A stretch of DNA of 64,000 nt from the NCBI GenBank assembly GCA_037501455.1, contig CM074862.1, positions 79,848,001-79,912,000 on the forward strand, given 5' to 3'. Shown piece by piece: positions 1 to 10,152 of the stretch. A model generated the notes under the pieces. The model had not been told where the DNA came from and did no database searches. It saw only the letters and a list, made by a program, of their open reading frames with translations. Made by a program: the position numbers and the translations under genes. Source of the stretch: Lantana camara. Its lineage: Eukaryota > Streptophyta > Magnoliopsida > Lamiales > Verbenaceae. Each line of letters begins with the position of its first letter. Within the stretch, counting starts at the first letter, position 1.

Positions 1-1
1 G

Positions 2-3000
2 AATCTTTATGAACAGTGGGAGCGGTCTAACCGACTCAGTGTCATGTTCATAAAGACTAAAGTTCCTGCTGGTATTCGTGGTTCTGTGGAAAAGCATGAC
101 GATGTTCGGGCATTACTGAAGGCACTGGATGAACAGTTTGAGACTTCAGATAAAGCACTTGCCAGCACCCTAATAATGAAATTCTCGAACTTAAGACTCA
201 CCGGAGTTAAAGGTGTGCGTGACCACATCAATAAGATGAGGGATATAGCAGCTCAATTGAAGAATCTTGAGGTTGATATATCTGAAACTTTCCTTGTGCA
301 CTACATACTGAACACCCTTCCTAATCAGTACGGCCCATTTAAGATCTCTTACAACACACATAAGGAAAAATGGTCAATTAATGAACTTATGGCCATGTGT
401 GTTCAAGAGGAGGGACGATTGGTTATGGAAATGGGAGAGAGTGCATTGATGACCACCCAAGGAAAGAGGACTTCTCATGCCAAGTATAAGGTGAAGGAGA
501 AATTACTTCCTAATGCTGATATCAAGAAAGAATCCAAGTGTTTCTTCTGTAAAAAGAAGGGACACATAAAGAAGGATTGCACCAAGTATAAGAAATGGCT
601 TGAGAATAAAGGTAATTTAACCTCATTTGTCACGTATGAAGCAAATATGGTTGATGTTAATTGTAACACATGGTGGATTGATTCTGGTTCTACAATCCAT
701 GTCTCAAATTCCTTGCAGGGATTAACCAACCTGCGAAAACCAGTGGGAAGTGAACGATGCATCTATTCGGGAAACAAGATGCAGTCACATGTGGAATCTA
801 TTGGAACATGCAATTTAGTTCTTAAGAGTGGTTTTGTTTTGACTTTAGAAAAGACTTTTTACATTCCTAGTTTTTCTAGAAATTTAATTTCAGTTTCAAG
901 ACTTGTCCCTTTGGGATACTCCTTTAATTTTTCAAACTCTTGTTTTAATTTGTCTTATGAATCTGAAATCGTTGGACAAGGAATGTTATGTGATGGTCTT
1001 TATTCCCTTGATTTACAAAATGATACCACTCATAATGTTATGCATGTTCAAGCTGGTATTAAGAGATGTGTTACAAATGAAAATTCTTCTGTTTTATGGC
1101 ACCGGAGATTGGGACATATCTCCATTGATCGAATTAAGAGATTAGTAAATGATGGGGTACTTAGTACTTTAGACTTTACTGATCTTGATACTTGTATAGA
1201 CTGCATTAAGGGCAAACAGACTAACAAGTCAAAGAAAGGTGCCAAAAGAAGTACAACCATATTAGAAATCATACATACGGATATATGTTGTCCAGATATG
1301 GATGCATATGGTCAGAAATACTTTATCACCTTCATTGATGACTACTCACGATATATGCACCTCTACATGCTTCACCACAAAAGTGAAGCATTAGAAGCCT
1401 TTAAGGTTTATAAGGCTGAAGTAGAGAAGCAATGCAGTAAGCAAATAAAGATAGTGAGGTCTGATAGAGGTGGTGAGTACTATGGTAGATACACTGGAGA
1501 TGGACAAGCTCAAGGTCCGTTTGCGAAGTTTCTTCAAGAAAATGGGATTGTTGCCCAATACACTATGCCTGGTTCTCCAGACCAAAATGGTGTAGCAGAA
1601 AGAAGAAACCGAACTTTAATGGACATGGTGCGTAGTATGCTTAGTGGTTCTAAGCTACCTAAGTCTTTATGGATTGAAGCTCTCAAAACGGCAGTGTATG
1701 TATTGAATCGAGTTCCAACTAAGGCTGTTTCTAAAACACCTTTTGAGTTATTCAAAGGTTGGAAACCGAGCTTAAGACATACACGAGTATGGGGATGCCC
1801 ATCTGAAGTGAGAGTTTATAATCCTCAAGAAAAGAAACTTGATCCAAGGACCATTAGTGGGTATTTCGTTGGATATGCTGAAAGGTCTAAAGGATACAAG
1901 TTTTATTGTCCATCTCATAGCACTAGATTTGTGGAATCAAGAAATGCAAAATTTCTTGAGAATGACTTGATCAGTGGGAGTGATCAATTGCAGGATTTTA
2001 TTTCTGTAAGGGATCAACCTTCTACTTCAAGTGATAGATTAGTTGTTATTCATAACACCCCTCAGGTACAATTGGGTGTCGAAGAACAACATAATGAAGA
2101 TCCACATATTGCTGAGGATACTCAAGTAGATCAAATTGTTCAAGAAACTCCACAAGTTATTGAACAACAGGTAGAGCAGCATGATCTTAATGAGAATGTT
2201 GGTCAAGCCTTACGGCGATCCACTAGAGAAAGGAAATCAGCACTCCCTAGTGACTATGTTGTGTATTTACAAGAATCTGACTGTGATGTTGGAGCTGAAA
2301 GTGATCCCGAGTCCTTTTCACAAGCTATGAGTTGTAATGAGTCAAAATTATGGTACAATGCTATGAAGGATGAGATGAACTCTATGAAATGCAATGAAGT
2401 CTGGGATCTTGTCAAGTTGCCTGACGGTGTAAAACCCATTGGTTGTAAATGGGTGTTTAAAACCAAGAGGGATTCATTAGGCAACATTGAGAGATATAAG
2501 GCTAGACTTGTTGCAAAAGGGTTCACTCAAAGAGAAGGAATCGATTATTCAGAGACATTCAGTCCTGTTTCTAAGAAAGATTCCTTACGCATTATATTGG
2601 CATTAGTAGCCCAATTTGACCTTGAATTGCAACAAATGGATGTGAAAACGGCGTTTTTGAATGGTAATCTAGAGGAAGAGGTGTATATGAAACAACCTGA
2701 AGGATTCTCCTCTAGTGATGGTGAGCAGTTGGTGTGTAAGTTGAAAAAGTCCATATATGGATTGAAACAAGCCTCCCGACAATGGTATTTAAAATTTCAT
2801 GATGTTATCTCTTCATTTGGTTTTGTTGAGAACATAAAGGATGAATGTATATACCGTAAGGTTAGTGGGAGTAAAATTTGTTTCCTTATCTTATATGTGG
2901 ATGATATTTTGCTTGCTACCAATGATAAGGGGATGTTATATGAAGTAAAACAATTCCTTTCTAAAAATTTTGAGATGAAGGACATGGGCGAGGCATCTTA

Positions 3001-3874
3001 TGTCATTGGCATTAAGATCTATCGAGATAGACATAAGGGCATTTTAGGTTTATCTCAAGAAGCCTATATCAACAAAATTTTAGAAAGATTTCGGATGAAG
3101 AATTGTTCATCAAGTATAGCTCCCATAGTGAAGGGTGACAAATTCAATTTGAATCAGTGCCCGAAGAACGATCTTGAGAGGGAACAAATGAAAAACATTC
3201 CTTATGCTTCTGTTGTTGGAAGCTTGATGTATGCTCAGGTCTGTACAAGACCTGACATTGCATTTGCAGTTGGAATGTTAGGGAGATATCAGAGTAACCC
3301 AGGAATTGACCACTGGAAAGCTGCAAAGAAAGCCTTGAGGTATCTTCAAGGGACTAAGGATTACATGCTTACATATAAGCGATCAGACAATTTGGAGGTG
3401 ATTGGGTACTCCGATTCAGACTTTGCTGGCTGCGTTGACTCTCGTAGGTCAACATCAGGATACATTTTTATGCTTGCCGGTGGAGCTGTATCATGGAGGA
3501 GTGCAAAGCAAACCCTAATTGCTACTTCCACTATGGAGGCTGAGCTCGTTTCATGTTTTGAGGCTACCTCACAAGGATTGTGGTTAAAGAGTTTCATTTC
3601 TGAGCTTGGAATTGTGGATTCAATTTCCAGGCCAATAAAAATACACTGTGATAATTCAGCTGCTGTTTTCATGGCTAAGAATAACAGAAGTGGTAGTCGA
3701 AGTAAGCATATCGACACCAAGTATCTAGCCATAAGGGAACGTGTCAAGAATAAGGAAGTGGTCATTGAACACATTAGCACTGAATTGATGTTAGCTGATC
3801 CTTTGACTAAAGGCATGCCACCATATAAATTTAAGGATCATGTAGCTGATATGAGACTTGTTTCTCATATGTAA
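2..3874 (+). CDS. Ty1/copia retrotransposon Gag-Pol polyprotein, 5' end outside window
   Basis: The frame is open from the first bases of the window to TAA at 3872-3874, 1,290 residues without a stop. The Met at 44 is in frame but probably internal, because Gag-like residues precede it. Domain order is copia type: UBN2-like Gag (about 1-150), CCHC knuckle C-FFC-KKKGHIKKDC (about 180), aspartic protease DSGST (about 226), Gag-pre-integrase LWHRRLGHIS (about 365), and integrase with D in HTDI (about 425), D in SDRGGE (about 487) and E in NGVAERRNRT (about 531). Reverse transcriptase follows with YVDDILLA (about 965), then RNase H with SDSDFAGC (about 1137) and KHIDTKYL. Integrase before reverse transcriptase separates copia from gypsy. 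A polypurine tract and 3' LTR follow. The intact catalytic motifs suggest a young copy. I did not assign a lineage. Confidence 0.95.
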   Translation, partial: NLYEQWERSNRLSVMFIKTKVPAGIRGSVEKHDDVRALLKALDEQFETSDKALASTLIMKFSNLRLTGVKGVRDHINKMRDIAAQLKNLEVDISETFLVHYILNTLPNQYGPFKISYNTHKEKWSINELMAMCVQEEGRLVMEMGESALMTTQGKRTSHAKYKVKEKLLPNADIKKESKCFFCKKKGHIKKDCTKYKKWLENKGNLTSFVTYEANMVDVNCNTWWIDSGSTIHVSNSLQGLTNLRKPVGSERCIYSGNKMQSHVESIGTCNLVLKSGFVLTLEKTFYIPSFSRNLISVSRLVPLGYSFNFSNSCFNLSYESEIVGQGMLCDGLYSLDLQNDTTHNVMHVQAGIKRCVTNENSSVLWHRRLGHISIDRIKRLVNDGVLSTLDFTDLDTCIDCIKGKQTNKSKKGAKRSTTILEIIHTDICCPDMDAYGQKYFITFIDDYSRYMHLYMLHHKSEALEAFKVYKAEVEKQCSKQIKIVRSDRGGEYYGRYTGDGQAQGPFAKFLQENGIVAQYTMPGSPDQNGVAERRNRTLMDMVRSMLSGSKLPKSLWIEALKTAVYVLNRVPTKAVSKTPFELFKGWKPSLRHTRVWGCPSEVRVYNPQEKKLDPRTISGYFVGYAERSKGYKFYCPSHSTRFVESRNAKFLENDLISGSDQLQDFISVRDQPSTSSDRLVVIHNTPQVQLGVEEQHNEDPHIAEDTQVDQIVQETPQVIEQQVEQHDLNENVGQALRRSTRERKSALPSDYVVYLQESDCDVGAESDPESFSQAMSCNESKLWYNAMKDEMNSMKCNEVWDLVKLPDGVKPIGCKWVFKTKRDSLGNIERYKARLVAKGFTQREGIDYSETFSPVSKKDSLRIILALVAQFDLELQQMDVKTAFLNGNLEEEVYMKQPEGFSSSDGEQLVCKLKKSIYGLKQASRQWYLKFHDVISSFGFVENIKDECIYRKVSGSKICFLILYVDDILLATNDKGMLYEVKQFLSKNFEMKDMGEASYVIGIKIYRDRHKGILGLSQEAYINKILERFRMKNCSSSIAPIVKGDKFNLNQCPKNDLEREQMKNIPYASVVGSLMYAQVCTRPDIAFAVGMLGRYQSNPGIDHWKAAKKALRYLQGTKDYMLTYKRSDNLEVIGYSDSDFAGCVDSRRSTSGYIFMLAGGAVSWRSAKQTLIATSTMEAELVSCFEATSQGLWLKSFISELGIVDSISRPIKIHCDNSAAVFMAKNNRSGSRSKHIDTKYLAIRERVKNKEVVIEHISTELMLADPLTKGMPPYKFKDHVADMRLVSHM

Positions 3875-4144
3875 AGTTTCGTTGTTGGACGAATGTTGTG
3901 AAACTCTGAATTTATGGATATTTCTCATATTTTATGGATATGTGCACATTTATGTTGTTTTGAGAAATATCAATACAGTTGGACCTCGAATAAACATAGG
4001 GTTTATTCATAAAGATTATGCGGTAAAGTTGAAACCATAGTGCATTGTAATACATGGAAGATAATACTCGTTCATAAGGGGAACTATCGCCATGATTCGT
4101 GTATTGTGTTTTCTAAAGTTTGGGTAAATGTGGGTTTACGGACC

Positions 4145-4155
4145 AAGTGGGAGAA
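4145..4155 (+). other. Polypurine tract of the copia element
   Basis: Purine-rich AAGTGGGAGAA lies directly before the TGTTAGCA start of the 3' LTR, about 270 bp after the gag-pol stop. This is the expected place of the plus-strand DNA primer. The 3875-4144 stretch between stop and tract shows no other feature. Confidence 0.85.
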
Positions 4156-4658
4156 TGTTAGCAGTTTATGGTCCATTGGGATTCCTAACTGCATAAAGAT
4201 AATATTTATTAATTAATATTGTTTTTCTCTCACTATTAATGACGTAAATAAAGAATCCCACTAATCCACTAACTCCCACTATTCTAGAATTATCGGGAGA
4301 TAACCGCTAAAGAAAACGTAACTGATGGAGTTACGTATATATAAATAAGACAGAATTCCTAAGGTCCCTAAGCACGAAAAATACACATACAGAAAAAAAC
4401 CATATCCATCAGGTTGTGAGGATTCGGTGCTTAGAAGAACCTTACGGAGAAAAGGGCTTCAAGAATCCAAGAGGAGAGAAGACTTGAAGCCATTGACGGA
4501 TTTCTTCGTGGACATCTGACTATTGGAATTCGTGGGCTAAATCAATCTCTGAGTCGACAACAAATTACGAGCAATGGCGGGAGGTATTTCGATTCCTAAA
4601 TTCCGCTGCGTTAAATTCATAATAAAGTTTTCTATGAATTGTTAAAGTTATGCTTACA
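4156..4658 (+). repeat. 3' LTR of the copia element
   Basis: This 503-bp LTR begins TGTTAGCA and ends TGCTTACA, an 8-bp inverted repeat with one mismatch. The right edge is supported independently: sequence from 4659 aligns with host sequence at about 14250, where no copia element is present. A TATA-like box sits at 4340-4347. The 5' LTR and the left target-site duplication are outside the window. Confidence 0.85.
4340..4347 (+). promoter_or_regulatory. TATA box in the copia LTR
   Basis: TATAAATA, preceded by alternating TA, lies about 185 bp inside the LTR. It is the likely core promoter for element transcripts and could drive read-out into 4659 onward. Confidence 0.55.
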
Positions 4659-5830
4659 GCATCACCACCGGTGATAGTTTATAATATTTTTCAGTTTTCG
4701 GGCTACTTTGGCCCGAATTGAGAGCGCCAATGGTCATTTAGTCATTTACCCACCTGTGATGAGGTTCCAACTTTCTGCTGTAAACTCAGAGAAAACCTTA
4801 CAAGGTTAAATGTAGTTTTCATTCAATTTCTTTCCCATTTGGGTTTTCTGAGAGAAATGACGTTTTGTTAGTATCTAGTTTAATTACTTTGTCTCCTTCT
4901 TCGCAGCCCTTCCTGATGCAAAATGATTTGGCCCAATTCTTACCTGTGTGGTGAAGAAAGTGGCGATGGAGGTATTGTCTACTTCATATTCATTTGCATT
5001 CGTTTGAGTGTTTTATGATAATTTTCTTGCATATGGTGAGGTTCGACCTAATTATATAACTTCCCTAAAGGTTTGATTATGGAAATTTCCCCTCAAAGAA
5101 ATTGAGTTGTATTAGATTCAATAAATTTTGACTGTGTCATCTCTAACTTTTTATTGATCGTTTTATGAGCATGAATTAGGCTGGTATGCTAGGGAAGTTT
5201 TTATAATTTCTCAAATTTGAGGGAAGTTTGTGTAATTATGGTAAACCTCATAATACGTCAGTGTAACTATCACTACTAAATTTCATCTGAATCCCAGCGG
5301 GACAAAATGCGTGATAAGTAAACTGTGATCGTGCTATATATGAACATTAAACTATGAAATCTTTTATTTGATTTACTGAGGAAGTATGTTCTCATCAAAT
5401 GTTATTAGAATTACTCAAGACCCCTTTTGTTTCTCGGGAGAACCATTTGTTGATTCTAAAGTTGTCCCTTACACATAGAAATATAATGTAGAGTGGTTGC
5501 GCAGTGACTATGTTGAGGACCATATGGGAAGAACTGGCTCAATAAAGGCTACGAGGAGAGGAGAGGAAGAGCTTCACCAAATTCACGTGCAACGAATTAA
5601 TGATTGAACTTACTGTTCTTTACTTGTAAATATTCCAGTGATGGGATTACAAGTGATCCCAAAGGGGGTTGATGAAAAGTGTGTATACATCCATTCCGCC
5701 ATAGATGCATTCGTATGAGCTTGGCTGATACGGTGAAAGTTCATTGTAGAGTGCACTAATCTTGTGGACCACGCTCGAATATTAGTTGTGCTACACACCT
5801 GGCTATAACTCATCGTTGGTTATTTAAACA
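4659..5830 (+). pseudogene. Degenerate MORF-like (organellar RNA-editing factor) fragment, copy 1
   Basis: This is recognised mainly through the better copy at 14409-15660. The exon-like stretch after CAG at about 4907 corresponds to the one encoding LPHAKWILPNSYL in copy 2, but here it carries a deletion and reads out of frame after LPDAK. The upstream exon holding the GCNYKHW motif is collapsed: the sequence passes from the AGAGCGCCAA stretch straight to GTCATTTACCCACC. The downstream exon-like piece near 5640-5720 is also degenerate. No translatable frame remains. The copia element sits directly upstream and may have removed the 5' part. The assignment is an inference from copy 2. Confidence 0.4.
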
Positions 5831-6153
5831 TCTGATATGTTGTTCGCTAAACTCGAAATTCAAACATTGCAGCGGTGACAAAGCCTCCCGTCCTTTCTTT
5901 GTTTTCTATGAAAAGGGGAAGGCACTAATCTTGTAGATTCTCCTGTAAGAACTGAAACTCTTCAATGATCATCGGCTTATACGAAAGTAACTAGGAATGC
6001 TTGAAGATGTTGATTGTGGATATACTCTGTTTTTTAATCTTTCATTTCTCTGAAAATCTGAATTTTGAAATTCTCTAAGATCCATTTGAGGGTATTCTCT
6101 TGAGCAGGGGCGACTCCAGGATCTTGACACAGTGGGGTCAAAAATTTTAACTT

Positions 6154-6500
6154 CAAATAAAAAAAATATACTATTAAAAAAATAAAATAATTTATTTAAA
6201 GTACTTTTTATAATTGTCTTCTATGATTTTTTATATTTTGAAACCATATTAAAATTTTACTATATACCCAATTTAATTTGTTTTCTAGATTGTCCTAACT
6301 AATTATTAACTCACTTTCTCAAATAAAAAGAAACATATTATTAAAAAAATAAAATAATTTATTTAAAGTATTTTTTTTAAAATTATCCTCTATAATTTTT
6401 TATATTTTAAAACCGTATTACAATTGGCTAAATGCTCAATTTAATTTGTTTACTATAATAGATTGTTCTAACTAATTAGTAACTCATTTTTGGAGTTTAA
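6154..6500. repeat. Tandem duplication of about 170 bp inside the hAT
   Basis: Two diverged AT-rich units lie side by side, about 6154-6322 and 6323-6500. Both contain ATAAAATAATTTATTTAAAG, then a TATATTTT tract, then CAATTTAATTTGTTT and CTAACTAATTA-TAACTCA. Confidence 0.75.
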
Positions 6501-6569
6501 ATAATATAATCTATTCGGCTTTGCCAATAGCATAGTGATGGGGTCAAAATACGATCGTCCCATGTAAGA

Positions 6570-6575
6570 CACGTG
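6570..6575 (+). promoter_or_regulatory. G-box/ABRE-like motif 1 in the solo LTR
   Basis: CACGTG followed by GC gives the ABRE-like core ACGTGGC. It lies about 500 bp upstream of the LTR TATA box. Such boxes are bound by bZIP and bHLH factors in plants; activity here is inference. Confidence 0.45.
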
Positions 6576-6727
6576 GCATCACCGAGATGATGACATCTGT
6601 CTCCCCGAGGCTGCACCCATCAGCGCACGAGCGCTAAACGCGACGAGCGCAATCCTTCTTCATGAGTTAAGCCCAACGAGCGTTGTCACTCTCACGAGCG
6701 CCATTCATACTGTATGATTGGCACGTC

Positions 6728-6733
6728 CACGTG
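6728..6733 (+). promoter_or_regulatory. G-box motif 2 in the solo LTR
   Basis: CCACGTGCC, about 340 bp upstream of the LTR TATA box. Confidence 0.45.
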
Positions 6734-6999
6734 CCAATGGAGCCCTCTTCGAGCGTCACACTCCCTCAGAGTGGCCTCCCCTTTGGCTCGTTACTTGAAC
6801 TGGAGCCTTCATTCCCCTCAGCGGATATCTTGGCCTCCGATACTCTTGGTTGACACGAGCGGGCTCATAAGCCCTCGTTACCAACCACCCAAATGGCTCT
6901 CTGACACATCGTACATGCCCGCGCACCTGCCACTGTTGCCAGCACCAACTTTTAGCCGCTTTTGCAGAAGATTCCTCCTAGGTTTCTCTCTCAGGGCGC

Positions 7000-7005
7000 C
7001 ACGTG
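7000..7005 (+). promoter_or_regulatory. G-box motif 3 in the solo LTR
   Basis: GCCACGTGTT, about 65-70 bp upstream of the TATA box, a promoter-proximal position typical of functional G-boxes. Confidence 0.5.
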
Positions 7006-7068
7006 TTAGGGCAACATTCGGCCAGGACCACTTGAGGCAAATGACCAAAGGGCCCTTGACCCTCAACT

Positions 7069-7077
7069 ATAAATAGC
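7069..7077 (+). promoter_or_regulatory. TATA box of the solo LTR
   Basis: TATAAATAG in an otherwise GC-richer stretch, with about 270 bp of LTR downstream for R and U5. Confidence 0.65.
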
Positions 7078-8073
7078 TAAAGTCATCTTCTACACTGGTA
7101 AGCATCCTTCATCACTGAAACTGTGACTGAACTTACATTTCTTCATACCTTGAACTGACTTGAGCGTCGCAGAGCCAAACTGGGTATCACCCCCAGTTCC
7201 CCCAGCTTGGCCTTCTGACTTTTCTTGTGCTTGTCCCAACAGGTAGAACCCCCTTTTTCATTTCCGGCGAATCTCCGGTGGTTTCCTCCACAATTACAAA
7301 TCGTAAAGTGATCGGATTCGGACCTTCACATTCTGAACCCATCACATAGGACTCTTAAAATATTTTAGTAAATACAGAAATTAGTGTGTTAAATAATTAA
7401 TACACTCATTTCTAATAAAGTAAATTATCTCTAATTGTACTAAATATATCTTTCTTAATATAAGTAACTAATATTTAGGGCATCATTAAATAGATTTTTA
7501 TTATTTTTTTTGGGTCATTGACCTTTTTTTTTTTCATTTTACCCACAACTTTAAAATTCAAAGGGTCAATAAAGTTTTTTTCTTTATTTAAATGGGGTCA
7601 AAAAATTATTTCTTAATTCACAAATTTAAAAATACATGAAAAATGAACATATATATACCTATTATTTTCTTTTTGATGAGTGGGGTCAAGTGACCCCACT
7701 ATCCAAAGGGTGGCATCGCCCCTGACTCTTGAGGATGTCAAGAATATCAAGTGCGTGCTAATATTTTCTCCCTGTTTTAGTATATTATTATTTTGTCTAA
7801 TGTTTTGGTGTATTATTAGTAATTTATCCCCATAAATAATATAAGCTCTAATGTTACTACTTTGCATATTGCTTTTCTTTGCGTAAAGGCACTCAATGAA
7901 AAAAAATTTGTAAATACTTACAATAGAAAAAAATAAATGGAAAATGAAGTAGCTATATGTAGCTTTTCATGATATATGGCGACTAAAGAGTTTCCTAAGT
8001 TTGTATAATGAACCTAAAATACTTTTTTGCTATGTCACTAACTTAGATGTGTGGTAATTCCCTATATTATGGT

Positions 8074-8296
8074 AGAGATGATCATACTTGCCGAGAAGTG
8101 TTGAGATAATGGAGTATATATATAACCATAACTAAACCAGAAAGTTATCACTATATTTCACGGTGGATATCTTAGTTTAGGGGGAAAAAAATAAGGAAAA
8201 TATCTTGGCAGAGCAAGGTCTTATTCGATTGGCTTTAACCATTCCCATATGCATGGTGCAAAGCCAAGGATTCATGGGTTTATTCTACGAATTGTT
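8074..8296. other. Intergenic, nothing recognised
   Basis: This follows the end of the module duplication. It is AT-rich single-copy-looking sequence without a credible frame or repeat. Confidence 0.5.
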
Positions 8297-9181
8297 AGGC
8301 CTGTAAATGGGCTGGCAAAATGAGTTGAACGAGTTCAAAATAAATCGTACGGGTTAAAAAATGGGTGAAACGGACACAAAATGGGTCAAACAAATTCAAA
8401 ATTGGTTGAACATGTAAAAAATATGTGAAACGGGCCCAAAACGGAACGAATGAGTCAAAAAACGAGTGAAACGGACTCAATATGGGTCAAATGAGTCCAT
8501 AATAGATCAAATTGGTTGAAAATGACCCAAAACGGGCCAAACGAGTCCAATATTGGTCGAACATATTTAAAATGGGTAAAACGGGTCGAAAACAGGTCAA
8601 ACGAGTCCAAAATAGGTCGAGCGGATTGAAAAACGGATGAAACGGGCCCAAAACGAGTCCAAAATAAGTCGAACTGGTTGAAAAACGAATGAAACGGGTC
8701 AAAAACGAGTCGAACAAGTCCAACATAAGTCGAGCAGGTCAAAAACTAGCGAAACGGGATCAAAACTAGTCAAACGAGTCCAAAAACAAATGAAATAGAC
8801 CTAAAATGAATCCAACAGGTCAAAAAACGGGGTGAAACGAGACAAAAACAGGTCAACATATATAATGTTATATATATTCCCACCAAAAAAAAAAAAAAGA
8901 TATAATGTTATATATATAAATATATACATATACATAAAAATGTATGAATTTGATTATATTTAAAGATAATTAATTTTCTTTTTATTCAATATATTTTTCA
9001 AAAAATAATAATATAGTAATAATAATAATAATAAAAAGAAAAAAAAGGATTGTGTAGGACCCAAATTCATGCCCAAATAGACATTGAACTTATAATGAGT
9101 TTGAGCAGGATTTGGATCCAACATTAAATAATGGGTAAATATTGAGTTTGGATCAATCTGGATAATACACACCCATTTACG
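8297..9181. mobile_element. Candidate hAT-like non-autonomous element with subterminal repeat array
   Basis: The left edge reads CTGTAAATGGGC and the right edge, on the opposite strand, CCGTAAATGGGT, an imperfect inverted pair like the TGTAAAtGGG ends of plant hAT MITEs. About 8310-8850 is a degenerate array of short words such as AAACGGGTC, AAACGAGTC and GGGTCAAA at irregular spacing of 15-40 bp. That resembles transposase-binding subterminal repeats more than a regular minisatellite. An AT-rich core follows. I could not find a clean 8-bp target duplication, so element status is tentative. Confidence 0.4.
8310..8850. repeat. Degenerate short-motif array (AAACGGGTC-like)
   Basis: Dozens of variants of AAACGGGTC, GGGTCAAAC and GAGTCCAAAA occur in direct orientation. 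The array keeps several minus-strand frames open by composition alone; these are low-complexity and not genes. Confidence 0.8.
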
Positions 9182-9870
9182 GTTTACTTAATGCAGACAA
9201 GACGCAAACGTCCTTCACTGTTTGGCTCCCTCTAAAGTTTTGAGAGGCATGGAAAAAGATGTGAGAATTAATACAAGCTAAAAGGAAAAGAAAATGAAAT
9301 GTTTAGTCTCGGGATTTTTCGGATATATTAGGCTTTATAATTTTTATTTAGAAACACCTGCCTGACATACCATGAGACTTGGTTCGGTTTAATTTTACAA
9401 ACTTTTTTAAAGATTTGAGAAATTACAAAAATTTCTTCAGCTGAAATAGAGATGCAACAGGGATTTGAGTCGGATGTGAGGATGAGATGATATGATTAGG
9501 GGGAACAAAATTAGAATTCGCGAAAAATTGTACATAAGAACAAAGAATTTTATAAACATATTAAAAACGATTCCGTCCGCATTAAACTTGAGGTAGCGGG
9601 CTGCACCCACCAGTCCACTTCCCGCGGGGGCCCTCTAAATTTTGAAACTTTGAAATATTTGGAATATTTATAATTTTGTCCTACTCAAATTAAAATTTTC
9701 GTTCATTTTATTTTTGATATTTCAATTTTTATCCCCCTTCATATCAAATTCTCATTCTGTCTCTGTCACTTCCTTCGTCTCTTTCCTGAGAAATGGAGAA
9801 ACAAATGTTTTTATAGTTGTGAATTTAAACTTTAAAGTTAGAGTACAAAGATTAAAATAGAGCCATCAGT
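9182..9870. other. Intergenic, nothing recognised
   Basis: Mixed AT-rich sequence without a credible frame, terminal repeat or paralogous match elsewhere in the window. Confidence 0.5.
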
Positions 9871-10024
9871 TATGATGCACGGATACGGACATGGCGACAC
9901 GACACGACATGGATATGGCGACACGAAGTTTTTCTTGAATTTCCCACGTGCGGAGTGTCGTACACGGTGTCCGACATGACACGACACGACAAAATGATAT
10001 TTTTACGAGTATCCGTGCATCATA
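9871..10024. mobile_element. 154-bp palindromic MITE
   Basis: It begins TATGATGCACGGATAC and ends GTATCCGTGCATCATA, a perfect 16-bp inverted repeat. Reading the outer TA on each side as target duplication gives a TA-flanked element with 14-bp ends, which fits Tc1/mariner-like insertion. The interior holds repeated GACACGACAC-type words in inverted orientation. No coding capacity. Confidence 0.75.
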
Positions 10025-10152
10025 GGCCAGAAACCATTAGAGATCATACCTTCAAAATCTATATGGATTCAGATGCAACATGAATTCTTCGATCGTGGAA
10101 CTTTATGTAATTTCTCAAGCATTAGGACAAATTGAATTATACTTTATATAAA

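Larger units (their letters stand above)
6536..7344. mobile_element. Solo LTR (809 bp) nested in the hAT
   Basis: It begins TGATGGG and ends CCCATCA (a perfect 7-bp inverted repeat) and is flanked by the 5-bp duplication CATAG at 6531-6535 and 7345-7349. No primer-binding site, polypurine tract or coding region is attached, so it is a solo LTR left by LTR-LTR recombination, or possibly a very small element. A TATA box at 7069-7077 gives the likely transcription direction (+). Three CACGTG boxes lie upstream of it. The parent family is not recognised. Confidence 0.9.
6105..7724. mobile_element. Non-autonomous hAT element with nested solo LTR
   Basis: The termini are CAGGGGCGA at the left and TCGCCCCTG at the right, imperfect inverted repeats of hAT type. 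The 8-bp duplication CTCTTGAG flanks it at 6097-6104 and 7726-7733; one extra A at 7725 separates the right terminus from its repeat. MORF-like copy 2 at about 16027-16040 is the empty site. Without the nested LTR the element is about 0.8 kb and has no transposase frame. A palindrome AGTGGGGTCA-AG-TGACCCCACT at 7679-7700 lies near the right end, and AGTGGGGTCA recurs near the left end. Confidence 0.9.
4659..8073 (+). repeat. Segmental duplication, copy 1 (MORF-like module)
   Basis: Apart from the hAT at 6105-7724, this stretch aligns nearly end to end with 14248-16384. Shared stretches include the ATTTTTCAG segment near 4686 and 14281, the intron-like segments, and the 7734-8073 tail, which matches 16028-16384. 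Similarity stops at about 8073. The left part is cut by the copia insertion. Together with the repeated NLR this shows that a module of MORF-like sequence plus NLR was duplicated in tandem. Confidence 0.85.

Noticed and set aside
6714..7076. A 120-codon + strand frame with an opposing 62-codon frame
   Set aside because: Entirely inside the solo LTR; ends at the TATA box; no recognisable domain.
8295..8742. Overlapping minus-strand frames rich in Phe, Leu and Asp
   Set aside because: Several frames stay open because of the repetitive AAACGGGTC composition. Not genes.
8310..8850. CRISPR-like spaced repeats
   Set aside because: Spacing is irregular, the words are degenerate and direct, and this is plant nuclear DNA.
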